Positions 29,651-37,585 of a stretch of DNA of 64,000 bases are shown one piece after another (within the stretch, counting starts at the first letter, position 1; each line of letters begins with the position of its first letter). The translations under genes and the position numbers were made by a program. Under the pieces are notes generated by a model. It worked only from the letters and a program-made list of their open reading frames with translations, searched no databases and was not told the DNA's origin. Location: positions 62,001-126,000 of the forward strand of contig NZ_FYEH01000006.1 of NCBI RefSeq assembly GCF_900187945.1, given 5' to 3'. The DNA comes from Arboricoccus pini. GTDB lineage: Bacteria; Pseudomonadota; Alphaproteobacteria; Geminicoccales; Geminicoccaceae.

Positions 29651-30926
29651 CCTGATCCTGGCCAGGCTCTCAAGCCTACACCCCAAGAAGATCGATCTAT
29701 CGCTCGGTCGGGTCTCGCGCCTCCTAGAGGCGCTCGGCCATCCCGAGCGGCATCTGCCGCCTATCGTCCACATTGCCGGGACGAATGGCAAGGGATCGAC
29801 CCTAGCGATGCTGCACGCCATGATCGATGCCGCCGGCCTCAGGGCACACCGCTATATTTCACCGCATCTGGTCCGCTTCAACGAACGGATCATGCTGAAT
29901 GGCCAACCCATCGACGAGGCACGCCTATCAGACTGCCTAGATCGCTGTGAACGCGCGAACGCAGACCAACCCATCACTTTTTTCGAAATCACGACCGCTG
30001 CGGCCTTCCTGGCGATGGCGGCAGACAGTGCGGATCTCGTTCTTCTCGAGACCGGCCTCGGCGGTCTCTATGACGCAACAAATGTTATCGACAGGCCCGC
30101 GCTCAGCCTGCTGACGCCCATCTCGATGGACCATGAAGCGTTCCTGGGCGACAACATCTCGAAAATCGCCATTTCCAAGGCAGGCATCCTCAAGCCCGGA
30201 TGCCTCGGCATCGTCGGGCCGCAGCCCGGATCGGCCCTGGACGTCATCAAGGCACATGCTGCCGAGATCGGTGCTCCGCTCCTGATTCATGGACGGGACT
30301 GGCTGGCCCGGGCCGAGGACGACTTCCTCGTTGTGGAAGATGGCGACACGACGATTAGCTTGCCCAGGCCTGCCCTCAAGGGAGCGCATCAGATCCAAAA
30401 TGGCGGGCTTGCCGTCATGGCAGCGCGGCATCTGCCTTCACTGATCATCGATGAGCACGCTATCGCCAGCGGCCTGCGCCGTGTCGTGTGGCCCGCGAGA
30501 CTGCAGCGCCTAACGCAAGGCCCGCTGGTCGAGTCCCTGGGCGGGATGCACGACCTCTGGCTCGACGGAGGCCATAATCCGGCGGCCGGCGAGGTCCTGG
30601 CGGAGAGCCTTGGAGCCTTGTCGGCGGGCCGGCCTGTTCATCTGGTCGTCGGCATGCTCCAGACAAAGGACTTCGCCAATTTTCTCAAGCCGCTGGTTTC
30701 GCGCGTGGCGTCCATAACGACCGTCCCGTTACCCGAGGAGCCGGGGGCCGGCCACGCGGCAGAGGAGCTTGCGGCCGTCGTCGTGGCGGAGAATGGACAG
30801 GCGAACATCGCAACATCGCTTGAGGACGCGACAGCGGGCCTTGCGCGCCGGTTGAAGCGGCCCTCCCTCGTTCTGATCTGTGGCGCCCTCTATCTCGCCG
30901 GTTATGTCCTGCGCACGAATAGCTGA
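29631..30926 (+). CDS. folC: Bifunctional folylpolyglutamate/dihydrofolate synthase
   Basis: 431-residue Mur-ligase-like ATPase that adds glutamate to dihydropteroate or folates. P-loop IVHIAGTNGKGSTLAML near residues 45-61; ISPHLVRFNERI; LLETGLGGLYDATN; ISMDHEAFLG with the catalytic His; DGGHNPAA in the C-terminal domain. It starts inside the accD 3' end (20-base overlap in another frame) and ends the pyrF-to-folC run. Confidence 0.95.
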   Translation: MSTLVSDLILARLSSLHPKKIDLSLGRVSRLLEALGHPERHLPPIVHIAGTNGKGSTLAMLHAMIDAAGLRAHRYISPHLVRFNERIMLNGQPIDEARLSDCLDRCERANADQPITFFEITTAAAFLAMAADSADLVLLETGLGGLYDATNVIDRPALSLLTPISMDHEAFLGDNISKIAISKAGILKPGCLGIVGPQPGSALDVIKAHAAEIGAPLLIHGRDWLARAEDDFLVVEDGDTTISLPRPALKGAHQIQNGGLAVMAARHLPSLIIDEHAIASGLRRVVWPARLQRLTQGPLVESLGGMHDLWLDGGHNPAAGEVLAESLGALSAGRPVHLVVGMLQTKDFANFLKPLVSRVASITTVPLPEEPGAGHAAEELAAVVVAENGQANIATSLEDATAGLARRLKRPSLVLICGALYLAGYVLRTNS

Positions 30927-30934
30927 CAGCCGAT

Positions 30935-30949
30935 TTAACCGACTATTAA
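30935..30949 (+). promoter_or_regulatory. CtrA-type binding site (TTAA-N7-TTAA)
   Basis: TTAACCGACTATTAA matches the full alphaproteobacterial CtrA consensus TTAA-N7-TTAA exactly. It lies 93 bases upstream of the CheZ-like gene and just after folC. CtrA commonly controls motility and cell-cycle genes, which fits the CheZ/MotA/MotB-like triad downstream. The sequence match is direct; binding is inferred. Confidence 0.6.
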
Positions 30950-31041
30950 GCTTATCGGGCTAAATTCGAGGTTGAAGCGGGCGGATGTCGCCATTGACGG
31001 CATTCGGATCCGATCGAAAGCCATTGGGTGGGGCATAAACG

Positions 31042-31521
31042 ATGAGCGACGGGCTCGAGATCGAAAACTTACGGCACGAGCTTGCCTATATGACCGGCAA
31101 GATCGACGACACCATGCGTGAGATCTCGATGATCCGCCATCCCATGATGTCAGATGATCGCGTCAACGCCGCCGTCGATGAATTAGGCGCGATCGTGGCC
31201 GCCACCGAGGTCGCGACCGGTGAAATTCTCGACGTCGCCGAAAAGCTGGAAGAGACGGTTCCCGGCGCAGCCACCAGCGAGCTGACGACGCGGCTGTTCG
31301 AAGCCTGCAATTTTCAGGACATTACCGGACAACGGATCAATAAGGTCATGACGCTTTTGCGTGACATTGACGGCCGTCTGCACAGCATGATCGCGACTTT
31401 GGGCGAGGAGCGGCTCGAACAGATACCGCATGAGCAGGTCTCAGGGGAAGCGGCCCTGTTGAACGGACCGGCGGTGACGGGCGCGCTCGCACAGAACTCG
31501 ATCGACGAGTTGTTCAACTAG
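31042..31521 (+). CDS. CheZ-like chemotaxis phosphatase-family protein
   Basis: 159-residue, mainly helical cytoplasmic protein. The CheZ active-site motif is visible as ACNFQDITGQRINKV with Asp93 and Gln97, matching the D-x-x-x-Q pair that CheZ inserts into CheY-phosphate. The C-terminus SIDELFN resembles the short CheY-docking tail of CheZ. It is shorter than enterobacterial CheZ. No cheY, cheA or flagellar genes are in view. A CtrA-type site is upstream, and MotA- and MotB-like genes follow after 255 bases. The target response regulator is unknown. Confidence 0.75.
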   Translation: MSDGLEIENLRHELAYMTGKIDDTMREISMIRHPMMSDDRVNAAVDELGAIVAATEVATGEILDVAEKLEETVPGAATSELTTRLFEACNFQDITGQRINKVMTLLRDIDGRLHSMIATLGEERLEQIPHEQVSGEAALLNGPAVTGALAQNSIDELFN

Positions 31522-31776
31522 CAGGAACTACCACTAGTCTTATCGCACCTGCTCGAGCGTTCAGGTGGAGGCTCACGCCCTCCGCTCGCCTCGGCATCGA
31601 GTCTGAAGATTGCTGGATCTGAGCAGCCGACGAGGTCGGCCCGAGCGCCTAGATGCTCCCAGGCAGAATGGCCGTGCGCGATTTTAGCCACATGTTTTTG
31701 GGTGGCGGGCATAGCGGGTCGGCTGTAAGCCGGTAGACTTGTTAACGAAACAGTCAGGTGAGTGGCCCCTTAGCTC

Positions 31777-32904
31777 ATGTCCAGCCCGCGGCGTTACATT
31801 ATCCGCGCGTTCCTGTTCATTGCGATCGCCATTGGGGTCGTGACGCTCTTATCGCGAATCATCTGGCAGGCGTTTCTTCACAATCCTTATCTCAACAGTC
31901 TCATCCTGGCCGTCCTGGTGCTCGGGATTGCCTATAATCTTCGTCGAATCTTCCAGCTCTTCCCCGCCAACAGATGGATCGAAACGTTCAGGACCGGACG
32001 TCCCGGCCTCTCACTGCAAACGGCTCCCCCTCTGTTGGCCTCAATGGCCGCGGTCCTGGGTGAACGTGACCGACGCGGTCGTTCGAAGCTCTCTCCCCTA
32101 TCGGTTCGCCATCTTCTGGACAGCATCGGCACCCGCCTCGATGAGAGCCGCGACATTGCCCGCTACCAGACCGGGCTCTTGATCTTTCTCGGTCTTCTCG
32201 GGACCTTCTGGGGGCTCCTAGAGGCCATCGGGGCAGTCAGTGGCGTCATCAGCAATCTGTCGATCACGTCGACAGACGTGGTGACCCTGTTCAACGACAT
32301 GAAGACGGGTCTGATGCGACCTCTGGCCGGCATGGGCACTGCCTTCAGCGCCTCTCTTTTCGGTCTCTCCGGTTCGCTGATCCTGGGTTTTCTCGATCTC
32401 CAGGCGACGCAGGCGCAAAACGGTTTTGCGAACGACCTTGAGGAGTGGCTCTCAGGCATGGCGCGCTTCGGCGGCGACGGTAGCGAGGTCGGCGGCCAGC
32501 CGATTCCGGTCTATGTGCAAGCGATGCTGGAGCAGACCGCCGAGAACCTCGATCGGCTGAACGCTATGATCGCCCGTGGCGAGGAAGGACGTGGCGAACT
32601 GAATCAGATTTTGCACGGGTTGAGCGAACGCCTGGGCATGCTGGGCGACAATCTTCGCCGCGAGCAGGACCTGATGGGCCGCCTGTCGGAGGGTTTCCAC
32701 GCGCTCGCCGACCAATTGGCGCGACGCAATGACAGCATGCTGGATGCAGAAAGCCGGGATCATCTCCGCAACACCGACCAGCAAATCGGCCGCCTGCTGG
32801 CGGAAACGGTGCGCGAGCGGGAGGAGATCAAGAATGAGATCAAGATCCTGACCCGAACGGTAGCAATCGCCGCCGGCGAGCCGATCCCGCCGGGCGGGGT
32901 CTGA
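31777..32904 (+). CDS. MotA/TolQ/ExbB-type proton channel family protein
   Basis: 375-residue inner-membrane protein. Hydrophobic segments occur near residues 10-30, 38-56, 128-155 and 180-205. The channel-type motifs are YQTGLLIFLGLLGTFWGLLE and GMGTAFSASLFGLSGSLILG, the two core helices of the MotA/TolQ/ExbB fold. Residues about 240-360 form a cytoplasmic helical tail rich in Arg, Glu and Leu. Unlike flagellar MotA it has two N-terminal helices before the cytosolic domain. The MotB/OmpA-like partner begins 7 bases after its stop, so the pair should form a proton-driven stator-type complex. What it drives is not evident. Confidence 0.8.
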   Translation: MSSPRRYIIRAFLFIAIAIGVVTLLSRIIWQAFLHNPYLNSLILAVLVLGIAYNLRRIFQLFPANRWIETFRTGRPGLSLQTAPPLLASMAAVLGERDRRGRSKLSPLSVRHLLDSIGTRLDESRDIARYQTGLLIFLGLLGTFWGLLEAIGAVSGVISNLSITSTDVVTLFNDMKTGLMRPLAGMGTAFSASLFGLSGSLILGFLDLQATQAQNGFANDLEEWLSGMARFGGDGSEVGGQPIPVYVQAMLEQTAENLDRLNAMIARGEEGRGELNQILHGLSERLGMLGDNLRREQDLMGRLSEGFHALADQLARRNDSMLDAESRDHLRNTDQQIGRLLAETVREREEIKNEIKILTRTVAIAAGEPIPPGGV

Positions 32905-32911
32905 GCCGGTC

Positions 32912-34354
32912 ATGGCCCGACGTCGGAGCGAGGCGCGCGCGGTCGATATATGGCCTGGCTTCGTCGACGCGCTCTCCACCTTGCTACTGGCCTTTATCTT
33001 TCTGCTTGTCGTCTTCGTCCTCGGCCAATTCTTCCTGAGCCAGCAACTGGTCGGCCGCGACCAGGAAGTCTCACGCCTCGGCCAACAGATCCGCGACCTG
33101 ACCTCGAAGCTGGGGCTGTCGGCCAGCGAGGCCGACGACCTCCGACGTAGCTTGGCTCAAACATCCGCGGACCTGCAGGCGGCACTTACCGATAAGGACG
33201 CTCTGGCCGCGCGCCTCGACCAGAGCGAAGCGGCCCGAGCCGATCTCAACAGTAGGCTCGCCCATACCGGCGACGACCATCTGGTCATGCAACGTCGGCT
33301 GGACGAACTGGAAGCCGGGCGCAGTCAATCACAAAGCGATATGGCCGCCTTGCAGCACCAGCTAGACGAGGCCCGCAAGACCGTGAGTGCTGATCAGGAC
33401 AAGTTGAAGGTCCAGTTGGCACAGCTCGTCCAGCTTCAGGCCGATATCGCAGCGCTCCGCCAAGTCCGCAGTGATCTCGAGAAGGATGTGGCCGATCTCA
33501 CCAGCCGCTCCACAGCCAGTGACGCCGAACGGACCCACCTGCTAGCCGAGCTTGGGACGACCAGGGACAACAGCGCCGCTCTGGAGGCCAAGCTGGCGGA
33601 TGCAGAGCAAAAAACGATGCTGGCCCAACGTGAGTTGCAAGCTCGTGAGATCCGTCTGACTGATCTCCTGCAATCGACGCAATCCCTTACCAGCAGCCGC
33701 GATCAAGCGTTGCAGGGGCAGGCGGATGCCGTGGCCGAAGTCCAGGCACTACGCCTACAGCTTACCGATCTCGGCGATCAGCTGCGGCGCTTGGCCAACG
33801 CCCTAGATGCGCAAAAGACTGCCGACAGCCAGAAGGATGCAAAAATCGAGGAGTTGGGCAAGCGGCTCAATCTGGCACTCGTCAACAAGGTCGAGGAACT
33901 CGACCGCTCACGGTCCGACTTCTTCGGCAAGCTCAGGGAGGTCCTGGGCGACCGGTCCGACGTTCAGATTGTCGGTGATCGTTTCGTCTTCCCCTCCGAC
34001 GTGCTCTTCACCTCTGGCGACGCTGATATAGGCCAGGACGGGCGCGACCAGCTTGCCAAGCTCGCAACGGCACTTAAGGACATCATTACCCAGATCCCCA
34101 ACGATCTCCCCTGGGTCCTGCAGGTCGATGGCCATACGGATATCCGCCCCATCAGCAACGCGCGGTTCCCTTCTAACTGGGAACTCTCATCGGCACGGGC
34201 CATCGCCGTGGCGCGCTTCCTCATTGATCAGGGAATTCCACCCGATCGCGTGGCAGCACGCGGCTTTGCCCAATTTCAGCCCTTGGACCCCGGCACCTCG
34301 GAAGAGGCCTATCGCCGCAATCGGCGGATCGAGATCAAGCTGACCACACGATAG
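32912..34354 (+). CDS. MotB/OmpA-like peptidoglycan-binding stator protein with long coiled coil
   Basis: 480-residue protein: basic N-terminus; a single transmembrane helix about residues 12-42 that begins DIWPGFVDALSTLLLAF, with an Asp in the position of the proton-carrying MotB Asp; a very long periplasmic coiled coil (about 45-330) with Leu/Gln/Asp heptads; and a C-terminal OmpA-like domain (about 345-478) with VLQVDGHTDIRP and NWELSSARAIAVARFLI. The OmpA domain should grip peptidoglycan. The roughly 280-residue coiled coil is much longer than the flagellar MotB linker, suggesting a different geometry. Translated with the MotA-like gene (7-base gap). Confidence 0.82.
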   Translation: MARRRSEARAVDIWPGFVDALSTLLLAFIFLLVVFVLGQFFLSQQLVGRDQEVSRLGQQIRDLTSKLGLSASEADDLRRSLAQTSADLQAALTDKDALAARLDQSEAARADLNSRLAHTGDDHLVMQRRLDELEAGRSQSQSDMAALQHQLDEARKTVSADQDKLKVQLAQLVQLQADIAALRQVRSDLEKDVADLTSRSTASDAERTHLLAELGTTRDNSAALEAKLADAEQKTMLAQRELQAREIRLTDLLQSTQSLTSSRDQALQGQADAVAEVQALRLQLTDLGDQLRRLANALDAQKTADSQKDAKIEELGKRLNLALVNKVEELDRSRSDFFGKLREVLGDRSDVQIVGDRFVFPSDVLFTSGDADIGQDGRDQLAKLATALKDIITQIPNDLPWVLQVDGHTDIRPISNARFPSNWELSSARAIAVARFLIDQGIPPDRVAARGFAQFQPLDPGTSEEAYRRNRRIEIKLTTR

Positions 34355-34874
34355 CCTTAGTCGATCGGCAAAAGCCTAGTGTAGGCTGCGAGTGCGGACA
34401 GCTACTGACCGCGGCCAAAGGCGAGCTCTTGGAAAGCACCCGAAGGCGAGTCCTGATGCGCGTACACGGACCAGATCGGGTGCCAGCCTGATAGGCTACG
34501 ACTGCCCATAGCCTGCGTTCGGCAGATGCTAGCGTGCCGTCTTAGAAGTCGCTCAGGAGCAGCCGCGCTTCAACCGCCCTCACCAATCCCAGACGACCCG
34601 CTAACGCGGCCATCGCGCTCAAGCGTCGGCACCTGGAGCCCGATTACCTGCAAGTCGGGCTGGCCGGATCGAGCTTGAACGGGCCATTTCGAATATCCGG
34701 GGACAGGGACGCTTACGATCTTGGAAAATCTCTCGGCTGCCGGAGACGTCGTCTCCGCAGTTGATCTCTGCCCAAGAAGCATTCGGTCAACGCGGAGCAT
34801 GCCGCAATCGCCAAGTTCCGCGCTCAAACCATGACAGTGCCCGAACGAACCATTCCCCAGGGAACACCCATGCC
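34355..34874. other. Intergenic stretch between the stator gene and the ABC exporter
   Basis: About 520 bases between two convergent genes. No frame looks coding: the longest (minus, 34570-34827) lacks a ribosome-binding site and motifs. No clear terminator with a T-run was found, although GGAGACGTCGTCTCC (about 34742-34756) is a short perfect inverted repeat. It is possibly the remains of a lost gene. Confidence 0.4.
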
Positions 34875-36683
34875 TCAGGCGGCGGCCTCCAGGTCGAATT
34901 GCAGGGCAGCGAGACGGGCATAGAGGCCGCCACGCGCGACGAGCTCTTCATGCCTTCCCTCATCAATGACACGGCCCTGGTCGAGCACGACGATGCGGTC
35001 GGCCTTGCGCACGGTGGCTAACCGATGAGCGATCACAAGGCACGTTCGGCCATGGCGCAGGCGCTCGAGCGCCTCTTGGACCGCGCGTTCGCTCTCAGCA
35101 TCCAGGGCACTGGTGGCCTCGTCCAAAAGCAGAACGGACGGCTCACGCAGAATGGCGCGAGCGATGGCTATCCGCTGGCGCTGGCCGCCGCTCAGCCGCA
35201 CCCCTCGTTCCCCCAAAAAAGTCTTATAACCTTGGGGCAACCGTTCGACGAAGCCTTGCGCCGCGGCGTTGCGCGTGGCGGTCACGACGGCTGCTTCATC
35301 CGCCTCTGCCAAGCCGTAGCGGATATTCGTCAAAACGTCGGTGCCGAACAAAACCGGGTCTTGCGAGACCAATGCCAGGCGCCGGCGAAACATTTCGGGC
35401 GCCAAGCTCCTCAGATCCTGCCCATCAAGAAAAACGCGGCCTTCCTGGGGATCATAGAAGCGCATGAGCAGATCGAAGATCGTCGACTTGCCAGCGCCTG
35501 AGGGACCGACGATAGCGACCGTCTCGCCCGGCCTGACCCGCAGATCGAAATGATCGAGGACGAGACGCTCCGGCGCGGAAGGATAGGCGAAGGACACACG
35601 ATTAAACTCGATCTCGCCTTGCGTGCGAGGCGGCAACGTGGCGACGATTGGTGGCGCCGCGATCTTGGGCTTGATGTCCATCAACTCGAATATCCGCTCC
35701 GCGGCACCGGCGGCGCGTTGAAGATCACCAAAGGTGTCGCTCAATCCCCCCATGGCACCGGCCACGACGCTGGCGAAGAAAACGAAGGATGCAAGCTCGC
35801 CTGCGGTAAGACGCCCCGAGACGACGTCCTGACCACCAATCCAGAGCACCACGACGATGGCACCGATGACCAGCGTTATGACGATCGCTGCCAGAAAGGC
35901 TCGGGCCCAGGCATAACGCGATGCCGCGGCGAAGGCCGTCTCGCAAGCCTCGGCGAACCGCCGGCTTTCATGCTCCTCCTGCCCGAATGCCTGAACGGTC
36001 TTAACGGCGCCGAGCGTCTCCTCTGCCAGCGCACTGACTGTTGCGACCCGGTCCTGGGTCTGACGCGACAGCCTACGTACATTTCTGCCGATGACGACGA
36101 TCGGTACGACGACAAGCGGTACAACAAGAAGGATGAGGCCGGTTAATTTCGGATTGGTTACGGCCAGCAGAACCAGACCGCCCACGAGCATAAGGAGATT
36201 ACGCAACGCCTGGGTGACACTGGAAGCGATCACCGCCTGGATCACGCTCGTATCGGTCGTCAGGCGGGAAATAATCTCGCCCATCCTCCTCGTCTCGAAA
36301 AATCCCGGCTCAAGACGGATGAGACGCCGTTCGAGTGATGTCCGCAGATCGGCAACGACACGTTCGCCTAGCCAAGTCACAAGGTACGAACGGGTAAACG
36401 TGGAAAGCGCCAGAACGACGATCACGATGAGGACCGCCTCGACAGCATGCCGCATGGCGATCAAGCGCCCACCGACCAATCCATGGTCGATCAGATAGCG
36501 CATGCCCACGCCCAGCGACAGAACGGATCCGGCAGCCAGAACGAGCGCCAGAAGCGCTAGAACGAGTCGCCAGCGATAGGGTAGGAGATATCTTGCCAGC
36601 CGCTTGAGCGGCTTGAGGTTGCGGCTTTTCTCACGGCCATCGCCTACGACCTGGGCCGTCCGTCGACCTGATGCCATCGCCAT
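34875..36683 (-). CDS. ABC transporter, fused permease and ATPase (ABCB/MsbA-type exporter)
   Basis: About 602-residue half-transporter exporting lipids, peptides or drugs as a homodimer. Six transmembrane helices in residues about 30-310 (for example YLLPYRWRLVLALLALVLAA and the DTSVIQAVIASSVTQ region), then the ATPase domain: Walker A IVGPSGAGKSTIFDLL, Q-loop ALVSQDPVLFG, signature RLSGGQRQRIAIARAIL, Walker B LLLDEATSALD and the switch His in LVIAHRL. The frame is open to 36842, but the Met at 36683 (or 36677) matches the family; the extra 5' residues look non-coding. There is no accessory gene nearby. Confidence 0.9.
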   Translation of the reverse strand: MAMASGRRTAQVVGDGREKSRNLKPLKRLARYLLPYRWRLVLALLALVLAAGSVLSLGVGMRYLIDHGLVGGRLIAMRHAVEAVLIVIVVLALSTFTRSYLVTWLGERVVADLRTSLERRLIRLEPGFFETRRMGEIISRLTTDTSVIQAVIASSVTQALRNLLMLVGGLVLLAVTNPKLTGLILLVVPLVVVPIVVIGRNVRRLSRQTQDRVATVSALAEETLGAVKTVQAFGQEEHESRRFAEACETAFAAASRYAWARAFLAAIVITLVIGAIVVVLWIGGQDVVSGRLTAGELASFVFFASVVAGAMGGLSDTFGDLQRAAGAAERIFELMDIKPKIAAPPIVATLPPRTQGEIEFNRVSFAYPSAPERLVLDHFDLRVRPGETVAIVGPSGAGKSTIFDLLMRFYDPQEGRVFLDGQDLRSLAPEMFRRRLALVSQDPVLFGTDVLTNIRYGLAEADEAAVVTATRNAAAQGFVERLPQGYKTFLGERGVRLSGGQRQRIAIARAILREPSVLLLDEATSALDAESERAVQEALERLRHGRTCLVIAHRLATVRKADRIVVLDQGRVIDEGRHEELVARGGLYARLAALQFDLEAAA

Positions 36684-37042
36684 TCTCTTACCGGCTGAAT
36701 CGAAATAAACTTGTTCTATGCCATAGGCCTGAGGCGGGTCAGGCAGCAACCCCAAGCCTGTCACACCGACGAATAAGCCGCGGCCGCGAATGATCTGCGT
36801 ACATGTCCGATCTGCTGCCGGAGATCCCGTCGCTGCGGTCAACGACGTTCGGTCGCGCTACCAGCGGATTTCCCGAAGGCGCCATCGCTTGCCTTTGCCG
36901 AGGGGTTCGGTTAGACAAGCGTCCGCACATGCTAGGCAAAGCGTTCGGCCCGGGCAGGAAACCGCCTGGAAGGGCCTTTTCTGCTGTTGTTGAACTTCTC
37001 CTACATTCGTCTCCATCAAGTTTCGTCTCGAGGATCGGCCAA
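36684..37042. other. Intergenic region between the ABC exporter and rpmE
   Basis: A divergent promoter region of about 360 bases. Short open frames on either strand are not convincing. Bases near 36985-37030 are relatively AT-rich (GTTGAACTTCTCCTACATTCG) and probably hold the rpmE promoter; no exact boxes can be claimed. Confidence 0.4.
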
Positions 37043-37270
37043 GTGAAGAAGGAAATCCACCCGGACTACCACGAGATCAACGTGGTGATGACCGACGGCA
37101 GCACCTTCACGACTCGCTCCACCTACGGCAATGCCGGCGATAGCCTGCTGCTCGACGTAGACAGCAAGTCGCATCCGATGTGGACAGGATCGACCTCGCT
37201 GCAGCTTGTTGAACGCGGGCAGGTCGAGAAGTTCAATCGCCGCTTTCAGAACTTCCGCCGCAAGAAATAA
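37043..37270 (+). CDS. rpmE: 50S ribosomal protein L31
   Basis: 75-residue L31. [18 protein letters not shown] and [19 protein letters not shown] followed by HPMWTG are diagnostic. It lacks the CxxC zinc motif, so it is a zinc-independent form, as is usual in this class. The start is GTG at 37043 behind GAGGA; the frame is open further upstream but only this start fits the family. L36 follows 64 bases on. Confidence 0.95.
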   Translation: MKKEIHPDYHEINVVMTDGSTFTTRSTYGNAGDSLLLDVDSKSHPMWTGSTSLQLVERGQVEKFNRRFQNFRRKK

Positions 37271-37334
37271 TCATGGGCGACGCCTCCCTGGTCTGCTTGC
37301 CAGCAGGGCGGTGACGTACATAGGGGTAGACGAG

Positions 37335-37460
37335 ATGAAAATCCGGAATTCGCTCAAGACCGCCAAGGCCCGACACAAGGATTGCCGGCTGGTGCGCCGC
37401 AAAGGGCGCGTCTATGTCATCAACAAGACGGCACCGCGCTTCAAGGCTCGTCAGGGCTGA
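37335..37460 (+). CDS. rpmJ: 50S ribosomal protein L36
   Basis: 41-residue L36 of the alternative (YkgO-like) type: [19 protein letters not shown] then [20 protein letters not shown]. The zinc-coordinating CxxC of the classical form is absent. ATG 37335 follows GGGGTAGACGAG. A strong terminator lies 40 bases after the stop. With rpmE it gives a pair of zinc-independent ribosomal proteins. Confidence 0.95.
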   Translation: MKIRNSLKTAKARHKDCRLVRRKGRVYVINKTAPRFKARQG

Positions 37461-37500
37461 TCTGAAGGCCTTCTCGAGAGCAGCGCTGGTGGTACAAGAG

Positions 37501-37530
37501 CCCGCCGATCGATATGATCGGCGGGTCTTT
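37501..37530 (+). terminator. Intrinsic terminator of rpmE-rpmJ
   Basis: CCCGCCGATC and GATCGGCGGG form a perfect 10-bp stem with a GATAT loop, followed by TCTTTCGTCTTT. It ends the ribosomal protein transcript 40 bases after rpmJ and precedes the GlcD-like gene. Confidence 0.88.
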
Positions 37531-37585
37531 CGTCTTTGTACGGCCGTATCGAAAACTGATCGGCCCAATCAGGGAGCTTATGATC

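Noticed and set aside
31777-34354. Zorya-type antiphage system (ZorA/ZorB are MotA/MotB-like)
   Set aside because: No zorC, zorD or zorE genes follow; the long coiled coil is on the periplasmic MotB-like side rather than on the cytoplasmic ZorA tail; and a CheZ-like gene precedes the pair.
34570-34827. 85-codon minus-strand frame in the gap before the ABC exporter
   Set aside because: No ribosome-binding site, no motif, no neighbour context; kept only as part of the gene-poor stretch.
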